In this document: piece by piece, positions 8,614 through 18,744 of the stretch
Numbering within the stretch: position 1 is the first letter of the stretch
Layout: each line of letters starts with the position of its first letter
Translations under genes and position numbers: made by a program
Source: Trichormus sp. M33_DOE_039
GTDB lineage: Bacteria; Cyanobacteriota; Cyanobacteriia; Cyanobacteriales; Nostocaceae
Assembly (NCBI GenBank): GCA_015296085.1
Contig: DVDT01000005.1
Span: 1 to 64,000 of the forward strand
Direction of reading: 5' to 3'
Length of the DNA: 64,000 nucleotides
Notes under the pieces: model-generated
What the model was told of the DNA's origin: nothing
The model's database searches: none
Seen by the model: only the letters and a program-made list of their open reading frames with translations

Positions 8614-10053
8614 CTATTGTTTAATATTTTCCAGAATGACTTTTGCGGCTTGTCTACCAGAAATTGTTGCCCCTTCCATACTATCAATGTAGTCTTGCTG
8701 AGTATAACTACCTGCGAGGAAGAAGTTAGGCACTGGGGTTTTTTGATGAGGACGATACACATCCATTCCCGGTGCTTCACGGTATAGGGATTGAGCTAGT
8801 TTAACGACGCTATACCAAGTCATGTTTAATTCCCGTGATGAGGGGAATAATTCATGGACTTGCTTGAGGACGTGTTGGGCGATCGCTTCGTTACTTTCCT
8901 TAATAAATGGATCTCCCGGTGTCAGCACTAGCTGTAACAATGACCCTTGTCCTTGCCGATAATAATCACTAGGGCTAGTCAAAGCCAAATCCGCAAAGCA
9001 GGAAAAATCAGCGTCAGCAGTATAAAGTAAATTGTCTATGCCAACGGCTTGATTAAGTTGTTTCCGCTTTTCCCCGTCTTGCAATTCTGTCACCCAACCA
9101 TCAAATCGCAACTGTACAGTGGCAACTGGTACTGCTTCTAATTTATAAATATTGTCGAATTCTGACCACTTGCGCCATTCCTGGGGTAAAACACGCTGAA
9201 TTCCTGGCACATCGCAAGCACACACGTAGGCATCAGCCGTAATCAATTCTGTAGCGTCTCCTTGGGCAACTACTATGCCAGTGACGCGGGTTTGTCCATC
9301 CACTTGGGCAAACTGAATTTCTCGGACTTGACGGCGAGTATAAACTTGTGTGCCTCTATCTGCTAAATATTTGAGGATGGGTTTGTGGAGATATTCATCT
9401 GGAGAACCTTCCAACATTCGCAGCACGGAAGCTTCGCTGCGGACTGCGAAGAATTGAAAGATGGTTAACATACAACGGGCGGAAATATTTTCACAGTCAA
9501 TAAATCCTAAAGCATAAGCAATGGGATTCCACATCCTTTTGATACTGCCTTCGCTACCGCCATGACTGCGAAACCAATCAGCAAAACTGATTTTATCTAA
9601 GTTGCGAATAGTTCTCATCGCTCCGTCGAAGTCTACTAGTCCCCGCACAATCGGACTCGTTCCGAGAGCGATCGCATTTTGTAGCTTATCCTGCAACGAG
9701 AGTTGAGAAGTAGTGAAAAATGCTTTCAACCCATTGAAAGGCGCACCTGTGAAGAAGCGAAAATCTAAAGCACCAGTGCGCCCACCTTTATTAATAAAAG
9801 TGTGGGTATGTTCCTTGAGGCGTAAACTTGACAACGCCCCTACTTTCTTCATGAGTTCAAACAGTTGGTAGTAGCACCCGAAAAATACGTGCAACCCCAT
9901 TTCAACGTGGTTGCCATCACCATCAATCCAACTGCCAACTTTCCCCCCAACAAACGGACGGGACTCAAAAATCTGGACTTCACAGCCGGCATCAGCTAAA
10001 TCTACTGCGGTTGCTAGTCCAGCCAATCCCGCACCTACAATTGCAACGCGCAT
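8614..10053 (-). CDS. crtQ: zeta-Carotene desaturase (plant-type)
   Basis: A 479-residue FAD enzyme that introduces the last two double bonds converting 9,9'-di-cis-zeta-carotene towards lycopene, acting on membranes with plastoquinone as acceptor. The N-terminus is the dinucleotide-binding motif [14 protein letters not shown], followed by [11 protein letters not shown]. The C-terminus has [25 protein letters not shown], the conserved carotenoid-desaturase signature. Length and motifs match the cyanobacterial/plant ZDS rather than the bacterial CrtI family. The SRPBCC gene follows on the same strand. Confidence 0.94.
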   Translation of the reverse strand: MRVAIVGAGLAGLATAVDLADAGCEVQIFESRPFVGGKVGSWIDGDGNHVEMGLHVFFGCYYQLFELMKKVGALSSLRLKEHTHTFINKGGRTGALDFRFFTGAPFNGLKAFFTTSQLSLQDKLQNAIALGTSPIVRGLVDFDGAMRTIRNLDKISFADWFRSHGGSEGSIKRMWNPIAYALGFIDCENISARCMLTIFQFFAVRSEASVLRMLEGSPDEYLHKPILKYLADRGTQVYTRRQVREIQFAQVDGQTRVTGIVVAQGDATELITADAYVCACDVPGIQRVLPQEWRKWSEFDNIYKLEAVPVATVQLRFDGWVTELQDGEKRKQLNQAVGIDNLLYTADADFSCFADLALTSPSDYYRQGQGSLLQLVLTPGDPFIKESNEAIAQHVLKQVHELFPSSRELNMTWYSVVKLAQSLYREAPGMDVYRPHQKTPVPNFFLAGSYTQQDYIDSMEGATISGRQAAKVILENIKQ

Positions 10054-10339
10054 TCCGTCTTTCCTTTTCAGTTTCTTTACAAATTGTAACTGGGTTGGTG
10101 TCGGAATTTGCTACTTATCTCTAGCGACATCGTATTTTTTGGGGCGGCAAAGCCATGCACCTGATGATCAATATGTTTGCTTGTTTTATCCTGTCAATTA
10201 TTCAGTGGCTAGATGCAATTGACCTAAAGTGTGTATTTGCCACGAGACAAAGTTTTGTCAAAAATAGTGGACTAAAAACTTCTCTCTAGGTATTTATTGA
10301 GTAGTCAAAAGATTTGTTGCGATCACATCAAAATACCTC

Positions 10340-10510
10340 CTACTTACTCACTTCTTTACTGTCATCTGATACAGGTAAACTTCTAATCAGTTCCCGAATT
10401 ACATCAGTTGCAGGTCTACCGGTCTGTTGACAGTATTTTTCCAGTTTTTCTGCTTCCTGTGCAGCTAGATTCACAGTTATACGTTTAACGGCCCATTTTT
10501 TATTAGTCAT
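10340..10510 (-). CDS. Short ribbon-helix-helix (CopG/Arc-like) protein
   Basis: Read directly from the sequence: a 56-residue reverse-strand frame, MTNKKWAVKRITVNLAA then EAEKLEKYCQQTGRPATDVIRELIRSL. The basic beta strand (VKRITVNL) followed by two helices with the TGRPATDVIRELI turn is the RHH fold of small DNA-binding antitoxins and regulators. An in-frame ATG at 10516 would add two residues. No toxin partner is visible alongside. It is the only coding feature I can support between crtQ and 12071. Confidence 0.65.
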   Translation of the reverse strand: MTNKKWAVKRITVNLAAQEAEKLEKYCQQTGRPATDVIRELIRSLPVSDDSKEVSK

Positions 10511-12070
10511 TATCATGCTATCTGCTGTGTATTAACATCATCAAAAACAACTAAAACGACAAGGAAGACGATAAGATTATCAGAATTTGTGTCAAGAAAC
10601 AAGCGACACCGTTAATCACAAAAATGTTTATTTCGTCAAATTACTCATTGCTTTTCCAAGAAACATAAGAAACTATTTACAGTTCGAGAAAGAATAATGG
10701 CGAAAACTCGCTTTTCTAGGGAGTAACCTGAGTAATAGGCAATTAAATTACCAGGATTAAATTTACATTTCGATTTTAGTTAGCGATTTTACATTCAAGA
10801 AATTTCCTCAAGATGGTAATTAATCAAAAACATTTGAACTTTAATCTTAGCTCAAGGTTACAAATTTACCTGGATGAAAAATTTGCCATCAGCAATCAGT
10901 CGTTCTTATCACCAGAAGTGTTTCATTGAGAAATCTGCCTAATCTAGTCGTTGATAACTTCGTACCCCTGAACACTTTGGTTCTGTACGACACCACAGAC
11001 TTTATTGCTGAGGTCGTAAGATAAATGTTTAATCTGAATTGCCAGCATCATTAACCATGATAAAAATGATGAATAAATTTGCTGATTTTGAGTATCAAAG
11101 ATAGGAAAATTTAACCAAACTTGTTGATATGTTTTTCCCTATTGAAGATTATTTCTCAATATATACAGCTTATTTATCATAGGATTGAAGTCTGAACAAG
11201 GATATTGTAATGTCTCAAGTATAATGATGAAATAATGTGAATTTTGTTCCTATTATTTCTTCTGGTATTCAGTATTTTTCAAAAATTTATTCAACCACTA
11301 TTAATTTTGCTATCTCCTTAATGCTGCATACATAATTATTGGTGGTTTACTCGTTTTAATGCCAAAATACTTCTTTATTTAGATTCTTAATACTGATAAT
11401 TCATACAGTTTTTTTTCTGGTATTTATGTTTTTATTTAGAGCTATTATAGCTAGATGTATAGTGATTGCGATAATCTTTACCCAAAGGATAATTTAGGTT
11501 TTTTGCTACTTTACAATTAACATATAAATTTCAGACAAATTTGGCTAAATTTTCGATTAAACTTATTGACAACAACTCATAAGTTAAGCCAAAAACGATA
11601 AGCATAATTTTACGCGGTATTTAGTTCGGTTAAATACTCTAGGGAACAATGCCTCCTCACTAGTTATTTGTGAGCTTATGAGATGATTTTTATTTTCTTA
11701 AGTTACCCAAATAATTGCTATAAATTGCAACTACGAAGTGAATTCATTAAATTTTAATAAAGTAACCAAGCGATGATATTCACAGAACTGGGAATCGGTA
11801 AGACTAGGGAAAGTAGAGATGATAGGCGTTAGCTACAGAGCCAACATCTTCCCTGCGGATTAGGACAAGTAAAAATGGATGATTCTTGATTTTGCTCCTG
11901 TGGTATTTGCTTGGGAAACAAACAGTATAGAGGTGAGAACAGAGTGGGCTTATGAATAAAATTCCCCAGTTTCTTCGAGAAACTGGGGCTATGATTTAAT
12001 TTAAGTATGTACAAGTATAGTAAAATACAAAAATTAATTAATGATGTAAAGTTTAAGTTAGTGCGATGAC
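10511..12070. other. Gene-poor AT-rich region of about 1.5 kb
   Basis: No reading frame here has a recognisable domain or convincing start. The 61-residue reverse frame at 11829-12014 covers a perfect 11-bp inverted repeat (CCCCAGTTTCT / AGAAACTGGGG, 11964-11988, loop TCG) and appears spurious. The rest is low in GC without clear repeats. It could hold regulatory RNA or decayed sequence, but nothing specific can be supported. Confidence 0.5.
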
Positions 12071-13708
12071 TTATTCCATCTGAAATTGAGGCATAAGTTG
12101 AAGAGTACCGATACCTAAATCTTTGGGTGATAGCGATCGCGCTTCAAATAGAGCCATCATATCTCGCAATTGCGGATTGCCACGGGAAGCACCTGTTAAA
12201 CCTTTGGCAATAATCAAACCACAGTAGCCTTTGGTATTTTTACAGCGTTGATTCCATTTTTTGCGAGCTTCTACATGGATGGGGTCTGCATCTAAAAATT
12301 CCCCAAATAAAAATAACTCCCCATTATGAGCTTGCAGTAAACCTAAGTCATAGCGATCGCCATCAAAAGGATCAGCACCGGGATTAAAGCAAATAGCTTT
12401 GAGTCCGCCAGCCGCTTCGATAGTTTCTATAACAGTTTTCGCTTTAGGACGGGAAGTTTGAATTAAAATTACGGGTAATCCATCACCTACTGCTTGAATT
12501 TCACCAGCTTGGTGATATGTGACACCTTTCCGCAGAAACTCTAGCATCTCCCAAGAGATCACTCCTAAACTAAGAAAAGAGTCTTCTGGAATTAAGTCAT
12601 CTCGCAGCGATCGCAGCATCGATGAACCTAGCTCATCTATCTCTTCTTCTGACACAGTTAAATCTGCCATTTCTTCTAATTCTGTGGCGAGTTGTGGCAT
12701 CGTAGAAACAGTGACAGGAACTAGCTTAGTTCCATCCTTGGCTTCCGGGAGAGAAATGCGATAGCGGTGGTTGAGACTGGGAAATTCATCTGCATAAAGT
12801 TGATTACGGTGGTCACGAATAAACCGAGAAAGACTCTCTAAAGCTAAAAATATAACTACTGCTTCTTCTTCATACAAAACAGACCGTAGTCCCTCTAGAG
12901 GATGAATTGCACCAAAGGTAGGATCAATCTCGGATAACGCTAAATCAGCTATATCATCAAATTCATCTTCTTCTTCAGTATCATCCTCACGCTCAAATGT
13001 TAGAAACAAGCAATCTTGTTTGAGAAAAGCCTCTTCTAAATGTCCTTGAGAATCATCGTCCTGCAAAACTGCGGCACGAAATCGCTTGAGAGATTCTTCT
13101 GAACGGTAAAATAAAATTCCATACTCCATCCCCAACATTCCCATGATTGAGGCGTAGAGTGTCCCAACATCCCACTTATTAATTTCAATAGATAGTATTT
13201 GTTGCTCTTCCAAAAATTCCCAAGGAGCTGCTTGCCAAATCGCAAATGCTTTTTCGTGTAAAACTTGGGCATATTGTGGAGGCAAATCTGGGACTTGATT
13301 ATCAATAATTTCCGCAAATCCGCGAAATAGTTCATCAATTAAAGGTAATTCTGGCGCGTAATCAATGGCGATATCTAGATCTTGCAGTACGCCACGCAGA
13401 TAAAACTGGATTTCACGATCTTTGACAACAATTCTTTGGGGTCTAGCAGGTTTTGCCGGACTGTGGGGATTTTCCATAGCCCGCATTAAGGTACGAACAA
13501 TTGCTTCCGGGCCGGTCTCAGGAGAGATGACATCCATTCCCCGCACCATACCTTGTGAACCATCTACCCAAAGAATACATTCGCCCTTGGACTCTGAGTG
13601 AGAATATGGGGTAGGTGATGACAACGGACGGCGATCGCCCTCCCATACAGAAGGAATTTGCGTTAATTTCTTCAGCCGACGACTGGTAGAGCGATTAAAA
13701 CTTGTCAT
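12071..13708 (-). CDS. Large conserved cyanobacterial protein (DUF6930-like)
   Basis: Encodes 545 residues from the ATG at 13708 (MTSFNRSTSRRLKKL); a frame extending to 13768 gives an unlikely hydrophobic leader. There are no membrane segments. The N-terminal half contains GECILWVDGSQGMVRGMDVISPETGPEAIVRTLMRAMENP, a two-domain arrangement I associate from memory with the cyanobacterial DUF6930 family. A very acidic linker (EREDDTEEEDEFDD) sits mid-protein. The C-terminal part is globular and ends in LGIGTLQLMPQF. Function is unknown; it is probably cytoplasmic. Confidence 0.75.
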   Translation of the reverse strand: MTSFNRSTSRRLKKLTQIPSVWEGDRRPLSSPTPYSHSESKGECILWVDGSQGMVRGMDVISPETGPEAIVRTLMRAMENPHSPAKPARPQRIVVKDREIQFYLRGVLQDLDIAIDYAPELPLIDELFRGFAEIIDNQVPDLPPQYAQVLHEKAFAIWQAAPWEFLEEQQILSIEINKWDVGTLYASIMGMLGMEYGILFYRSEESLKRFRAAVLQDDDSQGHLEEAFLKQDCLFLTFEREDDTEEEDEFDDIADLALSEIDPTFGAIHPLEGLRSVLYEEEAVVIFLALESLSRFIRDHRNQLYADEFPSLNHRYRISLPEAKDGTKLVPVTVSTMPQLATELEEMADLTVSEEEIDELGSSMLRSLRDDLIPEDSFLSLGVISWEMLEFLRKGVTYHQAGEIQAVGDGLPVILIQTSRPKAKTVIETIEAAGGLKAICFNPGADPFDGDRYDLGLLQAHNGELFLFGEFLDADPIHVEARKKWNQRCKNTKGYCGLIIAKGLTGASRGNPQLRDMMALFEARSLSPKDLGIGTLQLMPQFQME

Positions 13709-14002
13709 AGAGTGGGTTAACCAAAAAGAAGCAATATATAAAGTGACCTTTGGGGAATGGCTAGCCATGAATCACTGTTTCCTGGCTTTACCTGAAGATG
13801 CTAGCGACTCAAGTTGTCACAGGGATGTATCTCTATAAAAATACCGAATCTCTAAACACACCGAGTCTCTCAATTCTAGAATAAAAACCTTTGGCTGCTT
13901 TTAACGGAGTGTTTACAATTTGGCAATTAGCGACACCATTATCGCTAGAATATATACAAAAATTGCCAGAGAATCAAAATCTTTAAGGAGTCGGAAAAGC
14001 GG

Positions 14003-14359
14003 ATGACACAAGTAACTCAATCTCAACAGCGTGGTATTCAGTTGAGTGAAGCAGCTCTACGCCAAGTTAAGTCCCTCCAGGAGAAGCAAGGCCAAGACTT
14101 ATGCCTGCGAGTCGGAGTCCGGCAAGGAGGCTGCTCTGGAATGTCTTATATGATGGATTTTGAACAGGAAAGCAAAATTACTCCCCAGGACGATGTATTT
14201 GATTACGATGGCTTTAAGATAGTTTGCGATAAAAAAAGCTTGTTGTATCTTTATGGCTTAATGCTTGACTATAGCGATGCCATGATTGGCGGTGGTTTCC
14301 AGTTCACTAATCCCAATGCTAACCAAACCTGTGGTTGTGGCAAATCATTTGGGGTGTAG
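14003..14359 (+). CDS. sufA: A-type iron-sulfur carrier/assembly protein (IscA/SufA/HesB family)
   Basis: A 118-residue HesB-family protein with the three conserved cysteines of A-type carriers: Cys44 in [10 protein letters not shown], and Cys110 and Cys112 in QTCGCGKSF. It binds and delivers Fe-S clusters during maturation of apo-proteins. An AAGGAG ribosome-binding site lies before the ATG at 14003. The sufA symbol follows common usage for cyanobacterial members; iscA would be an equally fair label without a tree. Confidence 0.88.
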   Translation: MTQVTQSQQRGIQLSEAALRQVKSLQEKQGQDLCLRVGVRQGGCSGMSYMMDFEQESKITPQDDVFDYDGFKIVCDKKSLLYLYGLMLDYSDAMIGGGFQFTNPNANQTCGCGKSFGV

Positions 14360-14471
14360 TTAAATAGTCCATAGTCTATAGTCCACAGCCCAATTTGGCA
14401 GAATTTTGGCTGTAGACTGCCGACCTAGGATTATGATTAGCTATTGACTATTGCCCATTGATAAATTTTTT

Positions 14472-14894
14472 ATGACTCAAACAGTAGAATCCCTGTTTGA
14501 TACAGGTTTAGCACGTTATAAAGCCGGAGAGGCCGCTGCTGATTTAATCCCTGTGTTTAAAGAGGTATGCGATCGCTCTCCCAAAGCTAGTGCTGCTTGG
14601 ATTTGTTTAGCGTGGTTATATCTCCTAGAAGATAAGCCCAATTCAGCACTGAAGGCTGCCCAAAAAGCAGTCAAATTAAATCCTCAAGACCCCCAAGCGA
14701 GAGTTAATCTCGCTTTAGCCATGCTGGAAACTAACCAAAAAGGTATCAGACAGCACATTGATATTGCTAACCAACTAATATTGGTAAATCAAGAATGGCG
14801 AGAGGAAATTCAAAATAGTATTGAAGATGGTTTTAGCAGAAAACCTGATTGGCAAAGTTTAGCAAAAGTTAAAGCCTGGATTTTAGGTGAATAA
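14472..14894 (+). CDS. Small TPR-repeat protein
   Basis: A 140-residue soluble protein starting MTQTVESLFDTGLARYKAG. Its middle holds two tetratricopeptide-like helical hairpins: AAWICLAWLYLLEDKPNSALKAAQKAVKLNPQDP and then ARVNLALAMLETNQKG. The C-terminal KPDWQSLAKVKAWILGE is a further helix. TPR repeats bind protein partners; the partner is unknown. I chose the ATG at 14472 rather than an upstream TTG, which lies in short repetitive intergenic sequence. Confidence 0.8.
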   Translation: MTQTVESLFDTGLARYKAGEAAADLIPVFKEVCDRSPKASAAWICLAWLYLLEDKPNSALKAAQKAVKLNPQDPQARVNLALAMLETNQKGIRQHIDIANQLILVNQEWREEIQNSIEDGFSRKPDWQSLAKVKAWILGE

Positions 14895-15119
14895 ACTTTA
14901 AAAAAGGCAAAAGGCAAAAGTCTTTTCTTTTTACTTTTACCTTTTTACTCCTTTGGAGTTCGCCAGTCACACCCCTCCGGGGAAGCAAGCTACATGGGGG
15001 AAACCACGGCAGTTCCTTTAAGTCGGCGAAGCCGCCCAACGCAGTGTCTCCCCAACGGACTGCTTCCCCAACTGTGCTGGCTCACTTTTTACTTCTTTTT
15101 CCCCAATTCCCATTCGCTT

Positions 15120-15365
15120 ATGAAAGAAAAATTGTTAAATTGGCTCAACTTGATTTTAGTTGCGGATGTGTTTTTGGTATTTTTCGGGTTTGGTTGGTTT
15201 GCGATCGCTGTGATGGGTGACGCAACCGGAGTTAATCTAGGTCTAGATTTGTGGCACAAACTTTGGCAACCTGTCTTTAACCCAGCCATTGGTATTTTAA
15301 TGGGGGGCGCAATTCTCAGTGGTTTAATTAGTTGGGTGTCCAAAAAGTTTAGTTCTAGTCAATAG
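15120..15365 (+). CDS. Small two-span membrane protein
   Basis: Encodes 81 residues from the ATG at 15120, beginning MKEKLLNWLNLILVADVFLVFFGFGWFAIAVMG. Two hydrophobic segments (about 8-32 and 51-72) flank a polar loop with LDLWHKLWQPVFNPA, giving a hairpin membrane topology. No family name was recognised, although the regular composition and clean start make it a credible gene. It ends one base before the stop of the convergent TIGR01777 gene. Confidence 0.65.
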   Translation: MKEKLLNWLNLILVADVFLVFFGFGWFAIAVMGDATGVNLGLDLWHKLWQPVFNPAIGILMGGAILSGLISWVSKKFSSSQ

Positions 15366-15366
15366 C

Positions 15367-16287
15367 CTATTTGACAATTTCTTTGAGTGCTGGTTGTAAA
15401 TTAGGGTATTGATACTCAAAGCCGGACTCTAAAGTACGTTTGGGTAAAACTTGTTGCCCTTCTAATACTACGATCGCGCCGTCTCCTAACAGTGCTTCCA
15501 ACGCAAAACCAGGAACAGGTAGCCAAGAGGGACGATTCATTACTTGACCCAAAGTTTGGCTTAAATCATTCATGCGTACAGGTTTGGGAGCAGTAGCGTT
15601 ATAGACTCCTTCCATTTCTGGTTTTGTCAAGGCTTGTACGATCAAGCTTACTAAGTCCTCTACATGAATCCAGGAAAACCACTGTTTACCGCTACCGATA
15701 GGGCCACCTGCAAAAAGTTTAAATGGAGTTAGCATTTTCGCTAAAGCACCACCTAATCCCAGCACAATTCCAAAGCGTAAAATTACTAAGCGGACTCCAG
15801 CCTCTTTGACTTTTTGAGCTTCCGCTTCCCAAGCTTGGCAAACTTGAGCCAGAAAATCTGTCCCAGATCCGCTACTTTCATCAAAGGTAGCGGTTTCACT
15901 AGTACCGTAGTAGCCGATCGCGGAAGCATTAACTAAAACGCTAGGCTGAGGGTTAGCTTTAGCTATGGCTTCGACGATTTTTTGTGTACCTAATTGACGG
16001 CTATTGAGGATTTCTTGCTTTTCTTCTGGTGTCCAACGTTTGTTCGCTATTGGTTCACCAGCCAAGTTTACTACCCCATCACAGCTAGCTATGCTATCTT
16101 GCCAAGTACCTGATGTAGTGGGTGTGTAAGCAACAATCTCTACATTAGTAAAAACTTCTTGGGGAAACACTCTGCGAGCAAAAGTAGTGTTTCTTGTGAA
16201 TATCAGTATTTGATGACCTTGTTTGTGGAGTCTTTCTACCAAACGACTACCGACAAATCCCGTTGCACCAGTAATTGCTATTTTCAT
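15367..16287 (-). CDS. TIGR01777-family NAD(P)-dependent epimerase-like oxidoreductase
   Basis: A 306-residue Rossmann-fold protein starting MKIAITGATGFVGSRLVERL, with the NAD(P)-binding GATGFVGS. It carries the family signatures DGVVNLAGEPIANKRWT and SAIGYYGTSE (YYGTS contains the short-chain catalytic tyrosine), then a C-terminal DUF1731-like domain (ALEALLGDGAIVVLEGQQVLPKRTLESGF). Related cyanobacterial proteins have been described as thylakoid-associated or division-linked, but function here is uncertain. The ATG at 16287 was preferred over an in-frame upstream start because the Rossmann motif begins there. Confidence 0.85.
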   Translation of the reverse strand: MKIAITGATGFVGSRLVERLHKQGHQILIFTRNTTFARRVFPQEVFTNVEIVAYTPTTSGTWQDSIASCDGVVNLAGEPIANKRWTPEEKQEILNSRQLGTQKIVEAIAKANPQPSVLVNASAIGYYGTSETATFDESSGSGTDFLAQVCQAWEAEAQKVKEAGVRLVILRFGIVLGLGGALAKMLTPFKLFAGGPIGSGKQWFSWIHVEDLVSLIVQALTKPEMEGVYNATAPKPVRMNDLSQTLGQVMNRPSWLPVPGFALEALLGDGAIVVLEGQQVLPKRTLESGFEYQYPNLQPALKEIVK

Positions 16288-16381
16288 AACGCACCTCCGC
16301 CAAACCCTTATTTTAAAGTTTTTTATCAAATTTTCAACTTCTGTTGCTTGGTTGGGCATTGGGAATGGGAAATTGGTTTTG

Positions 16382-16408
16382 TAGAGACGTTGGGGTGCAA
16401 CGTCTCTA
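16382..16408. repeat. Dispersed hairpin repeat
   Basis: An 11-bp perfect inverted repeat (TAGAGACGTTG / CAACGTCTCTA) around a 5-base loop. It is related to the hairpin at 4710-4734 and belongs to the short palindromic repeat class common in Nostoc-type genomes. Confidence 0.7.
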
Positions 16409-16414
16409 AAGGGA

Positions 16415-16525
16415 TTATCTATTTTTGCTGGTGAGTAGGGTTGTAAACATCATTAACATTCCACCGCCTAAAATAGCGATCGCCAGCCCTCCTGTCACCA
16501 AATCGAGTAAGTTTTGATTTTCCAT
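16415..16525 (-). CDS. Predicted 36-residue single-span membrane miniprotein
   Basis: Read directly from the reverse strand: MENQNLLDLVTGGLAIAILG followed by GGMLMMFTTLLTSKNR. Residues 8-31 form one uninterrupted hydrophobic span, with an acidic/polar N-terminus and a basic C-terminus, the pattern of small thylakoid subunits. It does not match PetG, PetL, PetM, PetN, PsbN, Psb30 or PsaX as I remember them. A HIP1 site lies inside the frame. It sits alone between two longer reverse-strand genes. Coding status is likely but unproven. Confidence 0.5.
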   Translation of the reverse strand: MENQNLLDLVTGGLAIAILGGGMLMMFTTLLTSKNR

Positions 16526-16590
16526 GAGCCAATAGTCAAAAGTTCATAGTCTCCAGTCTAATGACTAATAACTCATGACTAATAACTAAT

Positions 16591-17727
16591 TTAAAAATCT
16601 ACACCCCGTTTGAGTTCTACGCCGTGGTTAGCATAGTGCTTGTGACAATACACTTCTGAGTGAATGCTGGCTAAGTCAAAGTAGGCAGGGTGATTTTGGC
16701 AGCGACCGGTGATAATAATTTCGGTGTCACGGGGTTTGCGGAGTAATGCTTGCACAATGGGTTCAACGGGAAGTAGTTCTAAATCGACGGTGGGATTAAG
16801 TTCATCAAGGATGATGGTTTTGTAGAGTCCAGAGGCGATCGCTGTTTTAGCAATTTCCCAGCCTCTCTCGGCTTCTACGTAGTCTAATTCTTGGCGGGAA
16901 TTGCGCCAAACGATCGCATCTCGACCGCAGCGTTGATGATCTACGACTTCTGGATATGATTGTCGCAAAGCTGCGATCGCTGCGTCTTCTGTGTAACCGC
17001 TACCACCTTTGAGCCACTGCATAATTAAGACACGAGTTGAACCTGGATGGTTGATACCTCTACCTATTGCTTGTAAGGCTTTACCTAAAGCACTGGTAGA
17101 TTTACCTTTCCCTGCGCCCGTATAAATTTCAATCCCTTGCATCAGCAATTCTGTAGCTGTGGGATGATGCTGGGGTTTCATTTCTGAGTGCAAATCCGCA
17201 ATATCTAGTAATTGTTGCGGCGCACCGCGTCCTGTGGCGATGATTTCTAACTCTTGGGGCTTAGATTTGAGTGTCTGTACCACTTCATCGACAGAGAGTA
17301 GACCCAAATCGAGGACGGGGTTAAGTTCATCCAAGACGACGACGGAATATAAACCAGAAACGATCGCGCCTTTGGCTACATCCCAACCGCGCGCAGCTTC
17401 GGCGCGGTCAAAGGCTGTGATTTCTTCTACCCCAAAAAATTCTGCTCTCCCGGTGCGGACTTGATCAATTAAGTGGGGAAAACCACGCTGTAAGGCTGCG
17501 ATCGCTCCATCTTCGTCGTAGTCCCGTTCTGGCCCTTTCAAAAATCGCAGTAGTAACACCCGGTTAGAATTATTCGGTGTATTGATCCCCAAACCAATTG
17601 AGCGCAAAACGACCCCTAAAGCAGCTTGGGATTTACCTTTGCCCACACCATCATATACGTGTATTTGACCTGTCAGTCGTTCTGAACGCACTTGGGCTGT
17701 GCGAATACCAATACCGTTCCTTGTCAT
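16591..17727 (-). CDS. Tandem CobO/BtuR-like P-loop ATPase (two fused domains)
   Basis: A 378-residue protein made of two homologous domains of about 190 residues. Each resembles the ATP:cob(I)alamin adenosyltransferase CobO/BtuR: P-loops GVGKGKS (27-33) and GAGKGKS (204-210), each followed by SGLY...LDELNP and a TGR motif (ATGRGAP, ITGRCQN), then DL.HSE. CobO adenosylates corrinoids and is normally a single domain acting as a dimer, so the fusion is a built-in pair. Second-domain changes in the TGR region suggest divergence. A corrinoid role is supported by cobQ elsewhere in the window but is not proven. Confidence 0.75.
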   Translation of the reverse strand: MTRNGIGIRTAQVRSERLTGQIHVYDGVGKGKSQAALGVVLRSIGLGINTPNNSNRVLLLRFLKGPERDYDEDGAIAALQRGFPHLIDQVRTGRAEFFGVEEITAFDRAEAARGWDVAKGAIVSGLYSVVVLDELNPVLDLGLLSVDEVVQTLKSKPQELEIIATGRGAPQQLLDIADLHSEMKPQHHPTATELLMQGIEIYTGAGKGKSTSALGKALQAIGRGINHPGSTRVLIMQWLKGGSGYTEDAAIAALRQSYPEVVDHQRCGRDAIVWRNSRQELDYVEAERGWEIAKTAIASGLYKTIILDELNPTVDLELLPVEPIVQALLRKPRDTEIIITGRCQNHPAYFDLASIHSEVYCHKHYANHGVELKRGVDF

Positions 17728-18075
17728 TTGTTTAGTCAGTAGTCAATAGTTATTTAGTCAATAGTGAGATAGTGCGTTCCTGTCGCCTTGAGTCGGAAAG
17801 CAACTATCGTTAGCGTAGCGGTAGCGACGTTTCTAGAGTCACCCATAAGGGTCAGTAGTCTGTTATGAGTTATTAGCCATTAAGTATTCTCCTTTACTAC
17901 CCGTCGATATATGTACTCCAATACCCCATGCACCATTTGTAAATCTATGGGTATATTAACGATAAATTGGAGTATACTGTCACACCAAGGTAGTAAGCAG
18001 TAACAACAGCGAGATTATTGCCCTCAGCAATGTCTACAACTATACTCTCTAAGTTAACTTTCAGTTTGAACTTGT
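17728..18075. promoter_or_regulatory. Upstream region of fraC containing a dispersed repeat
   Basis: These 348 bases separate the CobO-like gene from the divergent fra cluster. They contain runs of short TAGTCA-type repeats (17730-17765), one copy of a 28-base repeat (17817-17844) and an AT-rich stretch before fraC. No open frame or clear promoter hexamer pair can be asserted. Confidence 0.4.
17817..17844. repeat. 28-base repeat, inverted copy beyond fraE
   Basis: Identical over 28 bases to the reverse complement of 20648-20675, so the two copies form an inverted pair around fraCDE. The core is GCGACGTTTCTAGAGTCACC. It probably belongs to a dispersed repeat family. Confidence 0.75.
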
Positions 18076-18633
18076 ATGTTTGACGATATAATTCTCCCTA
18101 GAATTTGGCCTGTCGGGGTAATTTTGTTTAATTTTTTGTTCTTTTTGATTGCCATACCCCTAGAAGCTTACGTTTTTCACAGAAGATTAAATTTTGATAA
18201 AAAATCTAGCACCTTTTATGCGATCGCAGTCAATTTATTCTCTGGTGTGATTGGTTGGTTAATCTTCTTTTTCATAGAACCTAGATTGCCAGTTCAGATT
18301 AAAACTGAGCTAATTAATTATGTATTTTTTAATATTTTAAGGTCTACTAGTACCCAAGGAGTCTTGATTTTAACAACAGTGACAATTTTCTTTGGGACGT
18401 TTCTGCTGAAATTCTTTCTCTTAAGAATTTTGGTCTTTTCCTTGAGTGAAGATTTTGGCAAAAATCAAGGTGACGCACCTTTACTGACGAGGATACAACT
18501 AAGCTTTCTAAGTAAAGCTCAATTTCAAAACACTAATCTAGTTACTACTACAATTATAGCAAATTCATTGAGCTATACTGCCATCACTTTTATTTTATGG
18601 GTAAGAACTTTGAGAATATTTGCCCCTTTATAA
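18076..18633 (+). CDS. fraC: Filament integrity protein FraC
   Basis: A 185-residue membrane protein with about four hydrophobic segments (for example 11-31, 50-68, 95-115 and 155-178). Together with the next two genes it reproduces the fraC-fraD-fraE cluster of heterocyst-forming cyanobacteria: a short polytopic protein, a membrane protein with a periplasmic domain, and an ABC-2-like permease. FraC is needed for long filaments and for septal junctions carrying molecules between cells. The assignment combines gene order, lengths and topology. fraD follows after 111 bases. Confidence 0.88.
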   Translation: MFDDIILPRIWPVGVILFNFLFFLIAIPLEAYVFHRRLNFDKKSSTFYAIAVNLFSGVIGWLIFFFIEPRLPVQIKTELINYVFFNILRSTSTQGVLILTTVTIFFGTFLLKFFLLRILVFSLSEDFGKNQGDAPLLTRIQLSFLSKAQFQNTNLVTTTIIANSLSYTAITFILWVRTLRIFAPL

Positions 18634-18744
18634 ACTTAATTAATATCTATTTACGGCGATTTAAATTATAACAATTAACCAAAAATTATTGCTCACCATA
18701 ACTTGTCATCTGTCACCTGTTCTCTATTATCAAGAGGTATCTAA

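Noticed and set aside
11829-12014. A 61-residue reverse frame in the gene-poor region
   Set aside because: It covers a perfect 11-bp hairpin repeat and has no recognisable domain.
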